Positions 1 through 10,600 of a stretch of DNA of 35,465 nt are shown in pieces; within the stretch, counting starts at the first letter, position 1, and every line of letters starts with the position of its first letter. The notes under the pieces were generated by a model, which worked only from the letters and a program-made list of their open reading frames with translations, was not told the origin of the DNA and did no database searches. Origin of the DNA: Vitrella brassicaformis (lineage: Eukaryota > Sar > Vitrellaceae); contig CDMY01000389.1 of NCBI GenBank assembly GCA_001179505.1, positions 47,588 to 83,052 on the forward strand, given 5' to 3'. Position numbers and translations under genes: made by a program.

Positions 1-166
1 CGGAGCAGGTACAGTTCAGCGCCAATCCAATAATGAGGGATTGGCACAGTCAAGAGCAATGGTGGAGAGCCGCCGTCGGTGTCTCTGTGTCTGATGTGGT
101 GCAGGTACATCGACGTAGTCCTACGCGGCACGGAGCAGGTACAGTTCAGCGCCAATCCAATAATGA
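1..166. repeat. 36-nt direct repeat at the window start
   Basis: The first 36 bases recur exactly at 131-166, so a segment of about 130 bases is duplicated or half-duplicated at the edge of the window. The bases between the copies show no convincing coding frame. Because it sits at the extreme end it may be an assembly-edge artefact as easily as a real tandem repeat. Confidence 0.8.
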
Positions 167-575
167 TGGGGGCGGTGGACAAGCGGCTAAGTTGGAGGAG
201 GGGAGAAGGACCTGGCCATGGCACAGGCGCTGATTAGGTGGGGGATGCATCTGTGTGAGGAGGAGAGGGAGGCCATAGACACCATAATCAAGTGAAAAGA
301 AACACACACGGCTTGCATCGGCCCTCTGCGAGCGGTCGATATCATACACGTGTCTGTTTACCTTTGTGTGTCTGTCCGCTGTTCCGTCGCAGACGTTGCC
401 GGGCCTTCTTGTGACGGCACGGAGGAGGTGGTGGGGCGGGTGCTGTATTGACAGTGTGAGGCGATGTACTTGAGCCACCATCGGTCTTTGAGAGAAGGTA
501 TGGGCATCGAAGATGTGATACAGCTTCTTTGACCGATGTGACTGCCTGTGCTGCCATGTCTCTGTCTGTGATATC

Positions 576-863
576 TGTTTTCAGCCGCAGTGCATCGCTG
601 CCTTCATTTTATATCCGTGGACATATCTTTTCTTCTGATCCCAGCCAGCATTGGGGCTCTTCGTTGACGCCAGCGTCGCAGCCACACAGGACGGCCTTAA
701 TTGAATTTCCGGCAAGCCAACCTCTGAGACGCTGGAGCACTTCATGAGGGACGATGTCGTGACCAGCGACACGTGGGACGAGGCAGACATCTGGGCCCTC
801 GCCACCACTGCCATGAAGGCCGTGTTCAACCAACAGAAATTTCTGCTCATCGACGCCCAGGAG
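576..863 (+). pseudogene. Exon remnants upstream of the TLDc-like gene
   Basis: From 705 to 863 the plus strand reads as an exon-like stretch containing DDVVTSDTWDEADIWALA and ending LLIDAQE at a possible donor (gag|gtacac). An in-frame stop lies just upstream (702-704). Two related stretches, near 585-630 and 1080-1118, each follow an acceptor-like cag and encode a phrase like (Y/D)I(R/G)GHI. This resembles the start of K-tetra/BTB domains, which are often rich in DIGG, but only weakly. No start codon or complete exon chain could be found. It may be the decayed 5' part of the TLDc-like gene downstream, or an unrelated fragment. Confidence 0.25.
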
Positions 864-1440
864 GTACACGCAACACTGGGCAGCCACACAACTCGTGCAG
901 CATCCGAAAGCACGATGTGTATGGATTTCTTGAAAGGCGTGACAGCCTGACAAGCTGATGGCGTGGCAGCGGGAGCAAGAGGGGTGGGCGTCTGTGGTGA
1001 GTTGAGCTGGGGATAGTGTGTGAGGAGACAGGAGGATTCCTTCGGTCATGTCTCTGTATGTGTCTCTAAGCAGGCTCATCCGATCGCTGTCTACATTTGA
1101 TATTGGTGGACATATCATAGCCTTTCAACGCCCTCAACCACACGGCCTGCGTGACTACCGCCCGCGCCCAGTCTACTCAGGTCGAGTGAAGGAACAGGGG
1201 AGATGAAATGGGGAGGCTGTTGTGGTTTGTTCACCTTCCTCTCCTCTATGTCACGTGTGCAGGTATGGTCGCACCCCCATCGACCTGTAAGTACCCAGAC
1301 AACCACCAGAGGCAGCAACAGAGGGCATCTGTTCGTGTGTTGATGTCTTCAGGATCGTCGACGTCGCTCGTCGGTGTCGCCTCTCCCCCGAAAGCGCCGT
1401 CCCGCCGCCCTCGTGTGCCAACGAGGGTGAGCTGGTGCGT

Positions 1441-2774
1441 GTGAGTGAGATGTACGGCGTCCTCGAGGCCATGTACCCCAACATCCTCGCCAAAGACGTC
1501 ATGCAGTCCTCATCATGACCGGCAAGAAACAACCTAAGATGACATGCCTCTTCAAGTGAGAACAGACAAACGAAGGGCATCACGCCATTCTCTATGCGTA
1601 TGTGTGTGTCAGGAGTTCGCTGCACGGTTCGTCGTATGCCAGTCTGGTGCAGCGTGTGGTGGGGCGGCGCGGCCTCCTGTTCGTCATCAAGTGCGACAAC
1701 ACCGGCAAGGTGGCCATCGCTGGCGGTCGCGTGTGGCTGGGGTATGGCAAGGACGGCCCGACTGACGACCTTCTCACTGTCGTCAGTGGGTGTTGAAGAA
1801 GGAGCTGCCGGCCAGCAGGAAATTTGTGGGCAAGACCATCAGCAGCAAGGCCGCGAGCCTCTGTGGGGCTGAGACCCACAACTTCACCGCCCAGCGTGTG
1901 GAGGTCTTCCAGGTAAGTCAGCCAGGCATCAACCAGAGGCACACAAATGGCTGTAGACATCATGAGATTCTTCTTCTGGCTGTGTGCAGGTGTGGAGTGG
2001 GCTGCCGGTCGACCCCATCGTGTCTTAGTCCGACATGCAAGCACACGTCGACGCGACTGGCATGACGGACGCAAAGCCAAAACTCCTCTACAAGTGAGCA
2101 ACCGATGACAGGGAGGCTTATGGTAACTCGTGAGTGATATCCCTGTGGTGCTTTCGTGTCTATGTGTCAGGGGTGAGCGTGACGGCTGGGAGCCCGAGGC
2201 CGTGTTCAAGAATGTGGGCGACGCCACCGACCTCCTGCTGCTCCTCAAAGACCCCAGCGGCCCCATCATCGCCTCCCACATCGAGGGCCCCCGACCCCAC
2301 TGCAGAGGCGACGGCCCTAGCGACGACCCGCTGTGCTGTGTCGCTCTTCTCGGTGTGCGGCGCATTCGAGGAAGACGGTATCATCAAGATCGAGGTGCCC
2401 GAGGACAATCAGGACGTGACGGTGGCGGGCACCAAGGGGGCGGTGATGAACAGGGACGGTGAGCCATGCGGCAAGGTGTGCATCGCCAATGGCCGCCTGT
2501 GGCCGGGGATCGGCTATCACGGCCACAGGGATGAGCTGCCGGCCGACAAAAAGTACATCGGGACCATCACCAACACGGGGAACGTCAGCTTGGCCTCATC
2601 GTCGACTTCACGGCTGCCGATATGGAGATCTACACACTGAAGGTCAGGGGAAGAGAAGGAAGACAGACACACACGATGAATGATCCGTCTCCCTGTGTGT
2701 GTGTTCAGCCGTCTGCTGGGTGGCAGTGGGTGAGTGCCGTCGCCTCCGTCATGATGAACTCACGACCGACGTGA
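1441..2774 (+). pseudogene. TLDc-domain gene with two domain copies, frame-broken
   Basis: Two consecutive TLDc-like domains can be read. The first has MTCLFK, then a short intron, SSLHGSSYASLVQRVVG, LLFVIKCDNTG, GRVWLGYG, and ends NFTAQRVEVFQ. The second begins LLYK, has GERDGWEPEAVFKNVGDA, LLLLLKDPSGPIIASHIEG, VSLFSVCGAFEEDGIIKIEV, and ends FTAADMEIYTLK, the typical TLDc C-terminal strand. TLDc proteins (OXR1/NCOA7/TLDC families) are linked to oxidative-stress protection and V-ATPase regulation. The homologous frame changes at about 1505, 1785, 2320 and 2605 with no plausible intron there, and a stop sits between the domains (about 2026). GT-AG introns near 1557-1611, 1913-1988 and 2094-2168 remain recognisable. 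The last piece, after an acceptor at 2708, runs to a stop at 2774. Most likely a recent pseudogene; base-call errors could mimic this. Confidence 0.6.
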
Positions 2775-3046
2775 TGACTGTTGAGGGAGGCAGACAGGCA
2801 AACACCTGTGTGTGTGTATGTGAGACAGACCTGTCTGCGCTGCATTGACACGTCGCATGGCCGAGTGCTTCATCGCCGCCGCTGCATCCATTCATCCACA
2901 TGTGTGTCTGTGTGGAAGCCGGCGACTCGTTTGTGTCTCTGGGTGTGCGCACAGAGTCTATCAGACCACTGGGGGTGGCGGGTGCATTTGAGCCATCGCA
3001 GAGGATTCTCTCTATCGATGTGTGTGTGTTCATGTCTATAGCCAGC

Positions 3047-3261
3047 GGACCTCTGTGCGTGTGGTGTGTCGCGATGCTGTACAGACAACACCGCTCCGGC
3101 TGTGCAGCGGCGGTGTGCGGGACATCCGTGAGCAGCGATTCCTTGAGAGTCTGATGCTGTCCCAGCCAGATGGCCTTCGTGTGCGCGTCTTCCAGTGGCA
3201 TGTGCGGCTGATCCTCTCAGCGCTGATGAAGCATGGCGTGTTGGAGCCGGCCAGGCAGTGA
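3047..3261 (+). CDS. Orphan terminal exon, unrecognised protein
   Basis: An open stretch after an acceptor-like site (ctatagccag) ends at a stop at 3259-3261. It encodes a coherent helical tail including REQRFLESLMLSQPDGLRV and HVRLILSALMKHGVLEPARQ. Upstream, 2905-3015 contains another open stretch (EAGDSFVSLGVRTESIRPLG), but no intron joining the two in phase was found, apart from an implausible one of about 22 nt. No family is recognised. It could be the end of a small gene in the gap before the RS-domain gene, or debris of the TLDc region. Confidence 0.35.
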
Positions 3262-3284
3262 GTTGGATAGGACGCAGACAGGCG

Positions 3285-3293
<9 letters not shown>

Positions 3294-3319
<26 letters not shown>
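3294..3319. repeat. (ACAG)n microsatellite
   Basis: A tetranucleotide tract of acag/gaca units lies directly after the orphan exon. Similar tracts occur at 7742-7764 (intron of the vWA gene), about 15854-15870 (intron of the exonuclease-like gene) and, as tgtc, at about 29283-29310. It is a genome-wide simple repeat with no sign of function. Confidence 0.9.
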
Positions 3320-3465
3320 GTGTGTGTGTGCGGTTGGGATGTCTGCATGTTGACGAGTGAGTGAGAACTACACTGAGTAGGTCTTTGTCGAAAGGTACGT
3401 GGGTGTGCATGCAGCATGGCAAATGTTTATTGTGCCACGGACAGACCACGGAATGAATCCGATCC

Positions 3466-6400
3466 ATGCGAGCTCGCGAGGCAGTGGGGAGGAAGATCTC
3501 AATGAGGAGGCAGGGGCAGAATGGCTCACGTCGACGTTCCCCTAGTCCTCTCTCCCCTCGATGGGTTCGTCGGGGGCGGTCACCGCCGCCCAGATCACCG
3601 CCGCCCAGATCACCGCCGCCCAGACGGAGAGCATCTCGCTCACCGCCGCCCAGATCACCGCCGCCCAGACGGAGAGCATCTCGCTCACCGCCTCGGTTCA
3701 CGAGCAGATCACGCTCAGGCAGACGGAGATCAAGATCACGATCACCGACACCATACGGACGAGGTATGGACAGCTGTCATGTCCACACAGACAGACAGAC
3801 CAGGAACGTTCTTTTCTTGTTGTTTCTGCGCTGCTCGTGTGTGCGTCAGACCGTTCTCCCGCTCGAGAGAGGGAGCGCCGCAGGCTGCCAGTGGACAAGC
3901 CCATCGATGTGCCCTGGCTGGCCGAGATTCGTGACGAACACGCTGATCGGTTCACTGTGCTGTCGGTGCCATGGGACTGTCTGAGGAATATCGAGGGTAT
4001 GCTGGAGAGGCCCAGCAGAGGGGTGCAGGCATTCTGTGTGGATCCGAAGGTCCCGCTGCAGGTGAGGAGGTGGAGATGGATGAGGCCCGGGGGGGCGCAA
4101 CAATTGCGTGACTTGTGTTCGTTGCTTCCTTGTGTCAGCCTGGATCCAAGTTCCACGCGGAAGGCGCGCCTGGCCAAGTTGTCCTCTTTGCCATATTCGG
4201 GCAGAGGTAAGCAAGCCATTCATTCCACCGTGGCATCCGCCACAGCCATGGCCGCCCCGGCTCCCCGTCTGTGCATGTGTGTTGATGCAGTTTTGCGCGT
4301 CAGCTGTTCGCCCTGGAGGTGATGAGACAGGTGGAGAAAGTCCGGTGCGGCACCTACCCCCAGTACTCCGTCCCATACCGGCCTGTCGACAAACTGCCCG
4401 ATCTCGACAGAGAGGAGGGCATCATCGAGGCAGAGCAGGACGACAGCAGCATCGCGCCACAGCAGTGCTTCGTCGGCAGTGACTATGTGGGCAACCTGCT
4501 CAAAGCGGCTAAGGTGTTCCAGGACGTTACCAACTGCGCCATCGTGGTGCTGGGGGACTCGGCCAGCAGCGTGGTCATACTTGGTGTGTGCACCCTGGTG
4601 CACACCGACCATTGATTGCTGAGTGTATGTGTGTGCGTGTGTGTGTGTGTGTGTGTGTTCGGCAGGGACTCCAATATCACGGGCATGGTGCATCAAGCTC
4701 CTGTGGGCCAATTGCAGGACGTTTAAGAGGGCATCGAAGGATGATGACACCAGTTTTCCGTCCATCAGAAGCGGCGATCTGAGAGACAGGTACAGAGCTG
4801 TGCATGGCCTCCATCGATCAGGCAGCATCTGTGTGTGTCTGTGTGCCTGCCTTGCTTGCAGACGGTGTGTGCTCCGGCAGGGCCGTGCAGTGTTCGTCGT
4901 ATCGGACCACAGGGATGTCGATCCGGACGAGATATTGGAGCACCTGAAAAGGAACAGGGCTGCACTGGTGTTTCGCTGGGACAACAAAGAAGGGTCGGCC
5001 ACTCAGATAGACAGACAGGCAGGCAGAGAGACAGACATCCAGACAGGCCGACAGGCAGACGAAATGAAGGAGGGCGGCAAGGACTGGCGGCCGACCTCCG
5101 TTTTATGAATGTTCTGTCCTATTAGGTTGCCCCTGCTTGAAGAGGGTCGTCAGGTCCGTGTTGTGCTGGGCTGTAGGCCGTCCGACGCTGTCAACATGGC
5201 GCGTCACTTGTTGGACGCACTACCCAACGCGAGAGCCTTCCTCCTGCCGCCGAACCGGTGAGTTGCGCACATACGTTGTCTTAACTCGACATCCATCCAT
5301 CTGGTTTTGTTCCTCAGCGATGATCTCCACTTTGAGCCCACGAATGACCTGGTCCCCCGCCCACCAACACAAGCTCCCCCCGGCCCCGCCCCCGCCCGGT
5401 CCCCTGCAGCAGATCACCAGCCCCCGGTGGCCCGTCCGGCTAACCACCCTGACGCCCCCAAGGCGTCTTTCACCCATTCGCCCATCACACCGGCCGCTGC
5501 CTCTGCTCCCCCTATTGCGCCCCAGCACCACCACCGCCCCTCCGGTCCCGGCCCTCCAAGCGCCCGCTCGCGTGACTCAGAGCATCCCCGCGAAGCCAAG
5601 TCCAGCAATGGCGCATACTTCGAGGGCTTCTTCGGCGACTCGCGCGAGGATGGGAAGGTCAAAGAGGAGAACGACGATGAGTACTTCGGCAACTCGCCCG
5701 AGGATGGGAAGGTCAAAGAGGAGAACGACGATGAGTTCTGGGCCCGTGCAAGACAGGCGCCCAAATCAGAAGCCGCCAGCATGGGCGAGGAAGGGCAAGA
5801 GGGGGATGGAGACGAGCAGATGGACAGCGGGGAGGGTGACGATGGCCGAGTGGCGTGGGATGCGATGACGGTCGACGACCTGCACTTCATTCTGTCGAGC
5901 CACCCGTGCCTAGAGGTCAACAAGGTGGCTGACGCTCTCACCACGGGCAAAGTAAGGGGGACAGACCGAGGAGAGAGAGAGAGGGATGACACACTGGCTG
6001 GATGTCTGTGTCTATTTGTCTATCAACAGACAAGCAAGGAGGGCTCATCGTCTTCGGCATCAAGCGGCAGTCTCTTATCCTCTTCTGACTGCAGCGGCTA
6101 CACGCCCCAACATCTCCTCGACGATCTCGCCGGCCCCCTCCCTCTCGCACTCCACCTGCGCCCCGCAGCCGACATGCGACACGCGCTTCTTCCCGTCACG
6201 CGCGTGGGCCCCATGATTACCATCTATTTGACGCTGAGGCAGGTCCGTCGGCTGGCGGAGACGAGGGGCGGTGTCAGCCACGGCGACATTGCGGAGGTGC
6301 TCGAGAGCAGCCGGGAGGGCGATGATTGTCACAATCCTCTGGCTGCGGAGGATGTGTTGGCTGTGGGCGAGCTGTATGACATGCTCAAGACGGGCCAGGG

Positions 6401-6699
6401 GCTGGAGCCACTCGCGGAGCGACTCAAACAGGTGGGTGGCAGATCACAGGCAGCGTCCATCTAGCGAGGTGATGCATTTGTGTGTGTGTTTCTCGTGTGT
6501 ATGTTGTCAGGAGAGGTTCACGAGTGTGTCGCTGGCTCACGTGTTGGACTCGCGCCTGCAGCCGGATGAGCAGAGGTGGCTGCGGTCGCTCTTCCGGATC
6601 GACCCATCGCGACCCAATGCTGAGCTGGCGGAGCCTCTGATGCTGAGCAAGGACGTCTGGAGGCTGCTCTCCTTCCTATACGACGGCGGGGGAGACTGA
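3466..6699 (+). CDS. RS-domain protein with KH-like repeats, probable splicing/RNA-binding factor
   Basis: Ten exons join in phase (3466-3763, 3850-4061, 4139-4206, 4291-4583, 4666-4789, 4862-4993, 5126-5257, 5318-5951, 6030-6431, 6511-6699) to give 827 aa. Residues 1 to about 110 are an arginine-serine domain with SPPPR units, as in SR splicing proteins. Three following segments look like degenerate KH folds: each has a hydrophobic strand, a short G-containing turn and an amphipathic helix, for example VVLFAIFGQSFARQLFALEV, VVILGTPISRAWCIKLLWAN and VRVVLGCRPSDAVNMARHLL; none keeps a clear GXXG loop. A proline-rich and then acidic linker (exon 8) carries a perfect-frame 18-aa tandem repeat (GKVKEENDDE). 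The C-terminus is helical (LEPLAERLKQ, VWRLLSFLYDGGGD). The RS domain points to nuclear pre-mRNA work; the KH call is inference from pattern. The start is the first ATG ahead of the RS domain. Confidence 0.8.
3585..3700 (+). repeat. Tandem repeats encoding the RS domain
   Basis: Short units reading caccgccgcccagat and a longer unit containing cagacggagagcatctcg are repeated in tandem inside exon 1 of the RS-domain gene, encoding SPPPR and RRRASR runs. The copies are almost identical at the DNA level, so the domain is probably expanding or being homogenised by slippage. Confidence 0.85.
5631..5738 (+). repeat. Two 54-nt tandem units in exon 8 of the RS-domain gene
   Basis: Units 5631-5684 and 5685-5738 differ at only a few bases and each encodes 18 residues around EDGKVKEENDDE. 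The duplication preserves frame and extends the acidic linker. Confidence 0.9.
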
Positions 6700-7111
6700 C
6701 TGCTGTTGATGGGATGGCTTGCAAGAGGGAAAATAGCCGTTGCATGTCAGCGTCGATAGCGCGGTGCGCCAAATGCATTTTTGCGTGTTGATTTATCGCA
6801 TTCATGACGTCGTAGGTTAGGTGCGTACATGTATGTATTTGTCATCAGAAAGAAACAAGGACAGAGTAGGTTAGGCTCAATGGCTGGCTGTATGAGTGAC
6901 TTCACGTCATGACTCTTGTGTGGCATTTCATCGATTAGATTAGTGGTGACGGCAATCAGCTTCCAGATCTCAGAGGCAATATAATATTCGCAACATCTCG
7001 ATATCTCTCACACGCACAGGGTACACGGCAGAAGTCAGTCGAGTGGATGGCTACGAAAGGCAAGCTAGGAGACAGACATGTAGTGGATGAAAGACATTTA
7101 GAGGATTTGAA
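6700..7111. other. Intergenic, 3' of the RS-domain gene
   Basis: AT-richer than its neighbours, with stops in all frames and no exon-like codon pattern. It presumably holds the 3' untranslated region of the RS-domain gene. No polyadenylation signal could be assigned with confidence. Confidence 0.5.
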
Positions 7112-7453
7112 ATGTACGCTGCGACCCAAAAGCCTGCTCCTGTGTCTCCACCTATGCACCCATCGCCGCCTGCCCACCCACTCGCTCTCGGGCAGACTGA
7201 GAGGGCAGCCGATGGCCTCGAGGTCCGTGGGGCACCTTCAGCATGTCCTTGCACCCCTACCCTGGCCGTCTTGTCAGCGTCAGATTCTCACTCTCGCCAG
7301 TCTTACGGGGTTTTCCTGCTCGCGCTGTCTCCTGCAGTCGCTGTCTTTTGTCTCCTCGCAGAAGGGCAGAATAGAATTGATGCGGTGGAAAGCGATGTTA
7401 CAAGACCATTCAAACATCAACATCCGCATGGCAATAAAGTTAGGATGCACTGA
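7112..7453 (+). CDS. Possible small single-exon protein, unrecognised
   Basis: An ATG-initiated open frame of 113 codons. The N-terminal half is proline-rich (KPAPVSPPMHPSPPAHPLA) and a hydrophobic stretch follows (YGVFLLALSPAVAVFCLLAE), which could be one membrane segment. It lies in the gap between the RS-domain gene and the end of the convergent vWA gene. Codon quality is mediocre and no family is recognised. It could be non-coding; 7454-7650 beyond it holds only the 3' flank of the vWA gene. Confidence 0.25.
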   Translation: MYAATQKPAPVSPPMHPSPPAHPLALGQTERAADGLEVRGAPSACPCTPTLAVLSASDSHSRQSYGVFLLALSPAVAVFCLLAEGQNRIDAVESDVTRPFKHQHPHGNKVRMH

Positions 7454-7650
7454 CGACCCCCACCGGTCATTGCGTGTACACACACATACACAAATGCACT
7501 CCCCACACAAACCCTCATGCACCAACAGACAGGCCCTTTCTTTTGCAGAAAGGGCTCGGCTCAACTCGTATGGTTGTGTCTCCATCACATACAGCTAGTA
7601 GTCTACCTAGGGGTCTAGAAAGCCGGTTGGATGATCCATCTGAGAATGCA

Positions 7651-10600
7651 TCAAAACTCGAGAGAGATCAAAGTGTACACGTCAGCAAGATTCCCAACAC
7701 TAGAGTCGAAGTATTTGCCATTTGTCTCCTGCACCCATGGAACAGACAGACAGACAGACAGACAGTCAGAAGAATGCAGGAAACGTTGATGCAAGTGACG
7801 TCAGGAGATACGATGGTCGATGGAAGGGGGAAAGAAAGAGGAAAACTCACCTCTGCGATTTGGCGAAGATATTCTGTGGCCTCTTCCCTCTGGGCTTCAT
7901 TCATATTGCTGAGGTCGAAGCCGACCGTGTATATGTGTACCGCATCAGACGACTCCTGGTTCGGCAGGACGTTGTACACATCCTCCTTGCTAATGTGCCC
8001 AGCGTCCCTTGAGTCCACGCCGTCAGTCATGAGCACGATGTCCCAGGACTTGTCGAATGTGTCGCTGATATTGTTCCTCTTGTCATTGATGAGGTCGATG
8101 GCGTCCCTCGTGGCGTTGTATAAAGCCGTCGTTGACCCTGAATCATTGAACAGGACAGTGCATGGGGGTCCATTGGTGTGTGGTGCGCTCAACGTTTGCC
8201 CTGTGTCTGTATCGGCTCGCCAGGATCCTACCAATCAAGAGGTCATCGACCTCATTAAGAAGAGCTTGCCTCTTGTCTCTTATCAGCCCTGCAGTCGTAA
8301 GCCGATTAAGGCGCAATTCCCCCTCCCTCCCTTGCATGCGTGTCTCTCTCTGTGTACGCTGCTCATACCTGACTGCTGCTCAAGAAAAACCACCTCGAAG
8401 TTGAAGCGAATGAGATACAGCTTTGTGGAAACACACACCAGGCAAGCGCACTCAGTCGATGAACCTGTCAGCATTCTAGCTTGTGGCCTACCTCATCATG
8501 GTCCTGCATGGCGCCCAGAAAGTCACGCACGGCTGGCAGACAGGAGACAAGACACCAGCGCACGAATGCTGTGTGCGCAAAGTAAGTAACCTACCCTACC
8601 TGCTTTCATCTCAGCAGTCTTGGACCCAGTCATAGAACCGGAGACGTCTAGCACCAGCACCACCACGGCGGGCTTTTTGTTGGCCTTCCATGTGGTGATG
8701 ACGGCGTCAATCACGCTTGTGGTGGGGAAGGGCCTGACATCAAAAGCTTTCTGCTCATGCACGTGGCACGTCCGTCATATGAGAGGCTTACAGCTGAGGC
8801 GTCTGCTTGGCCGGTATCACACCATTCTCGAGCAGAAAGGGGGCCGTGCCTGCTCGACAGAGACACAAATGACATGGGCTGTCTGTTCAAAACGCCTTGA
8901 TATCGATCGATCGATCGATCGATCGATGACCTGCTGGGGATATTTCCCTCGTTGAATCCCACGCTCTGATGCCGTAGTCCAGCAAGCCATCAGCCCTGTC
9001 TGGTGGGTGTTGCAATCGTGCGAGGGAGGGAAGCATGCAATAGATACAACAATGCCAACTGTGGTATTTATTGGTGGCCAACCCACCCGAGTCAGTCGCA
9101 TAAGCGATGAAACTCTCGGCCGCTGCCACCTTTTGTGCGAGCACACTGGTGCGTGGATACCATCGACAGTTATGTGTCTCACCCACCTGTTCGGTGCTGG
9201 TCCACGATGCGCCGTCCTGATGCATCAACACATACGCAGCGGGCAGTCTGGATGATACATGTACCTTGGGCATGGGGCTGTGGATGGAGTGTGGCTTACG
9301 AGTATGCACAACGGGTGGTCCATGTAGTAGGTTCCGTCAGACGGGTAGATGAAGACAAAATCTGAACAATCAGTGGACAGACAGACAGACCCCCACTCGT
9401 ACCACGCTGGCCGGTTGTTTGGTCGGCGTTTTGCTGGCTCACCATCGTTCCAAGCCGCTGCACGGCATTCGTGTTCCACACGCGTTCACAGACAAAGAGA
9501 AGACACCGCTGTCGCCTCCTGCCGCCAGCCAAGTCCGTGTCCGTGTGTCTCACCGACCTTTGGTGTTGTTGTTTTTGTTCCAATTTATCTGCAGCAAAGT
9601 CAGTCAGTGGAGGGACACACCGCTCAGTCAGAACGGACACAACACGAGCCATGGGAAGTCCGTCCATCTTTGGTCACTCGCTCACCACATTGGACTCATA
9701 ATTCGCCACGGCATGCAGATATCCCGGCCCATTCTGCACCATCCTGGTCCAGCCGCACACAAAAGCCATGGATTAATCCAGTCCTTCGAGGAAGCTCCTT
9801 GTATTGTACCTTGCCAGTATATCTGTGTCGATCTGTGCGATGAAGCAGGGACACATATATATGCAGAATTGTCTCCTTCAAGCGACCAATCGACTATCCA
9901 TCGGCTGGGTACCTTCCCCATGTGGGTGACGCCCCTCGCAAGCGACCTGATGTCCTCAATAATTGCAGGATCTGTCAAGCCAGGGGCATAAGTCACATGT
10001 CTCGTGCGACTGTGTATCCTATCTTTTCTGCATCACCGTTCAGGTCATTTGCCTGCAGCACCTGATCGTCCCCCTTATATGCGTATATGGACGCCAGAAG
10101 GCTTAAGCGGCCGCTGTTGCTGCTCTCGGGGTGGCCGTGACCATACGCAAACCTGCCCCTGCCGGCCAGAGACTCGTTCACGGTCGCCCAGCCACTCTCG
10201 TTCTTGGCCAAATCGGCGATCCGTCTCCAGCTTATGTCTGCATCAGGCCAACCCAGTGCCTCTGCAAACCTACACCCACACAGTGAGACAGGCAAACTGC
10301 TAACGCCCGTCAGTGGCATACGTGTCTCGGGCAGTTACTTGCGCCACATGGCTAAACCAAGCGGGCTGCCAAAAACAAGAGCACACATTGGATTGGATGA
10401 GGAGAGGAGACCGTGAATGGTATTTTTTCATTCCTTCTCCTGTGCATTCCATCCTCACTCACATGTTTGTTGTCGAGCTGCACTTGGTGCTGCGCACAAA
10501 GAAAAGAGACACCACACACGTATCACTCGCACACGCCTAGCGGATGAATGCGCCACCCACCCACTCACTCACTCTATGTCAGTGACGAGGACTGAGCCCT

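Noticed and set aside
7474-8589. Plus-strand open frame of 371 codons across the vWA gene
   Set aside because: It runs through introns and exons of a phase-perfect minus-strand gene and has no recognisable domain.
8903-8927. (ATCG)n palindromic tract as a regulatory site
   Set aside because: It lies in an intron and is a simple tetranucleotide microsatellite.
9971-10037. Apparent frameshift or 25-nt intron in the vWA gene after VARDM
   Set aside because: Using the donor after AACG (gtgatg) and the acceptor before ATCCTG gives a normal 67-nt-class intron and the expected phrase ANDLNDPAIIEDIRSL, so no frameshift is needed.
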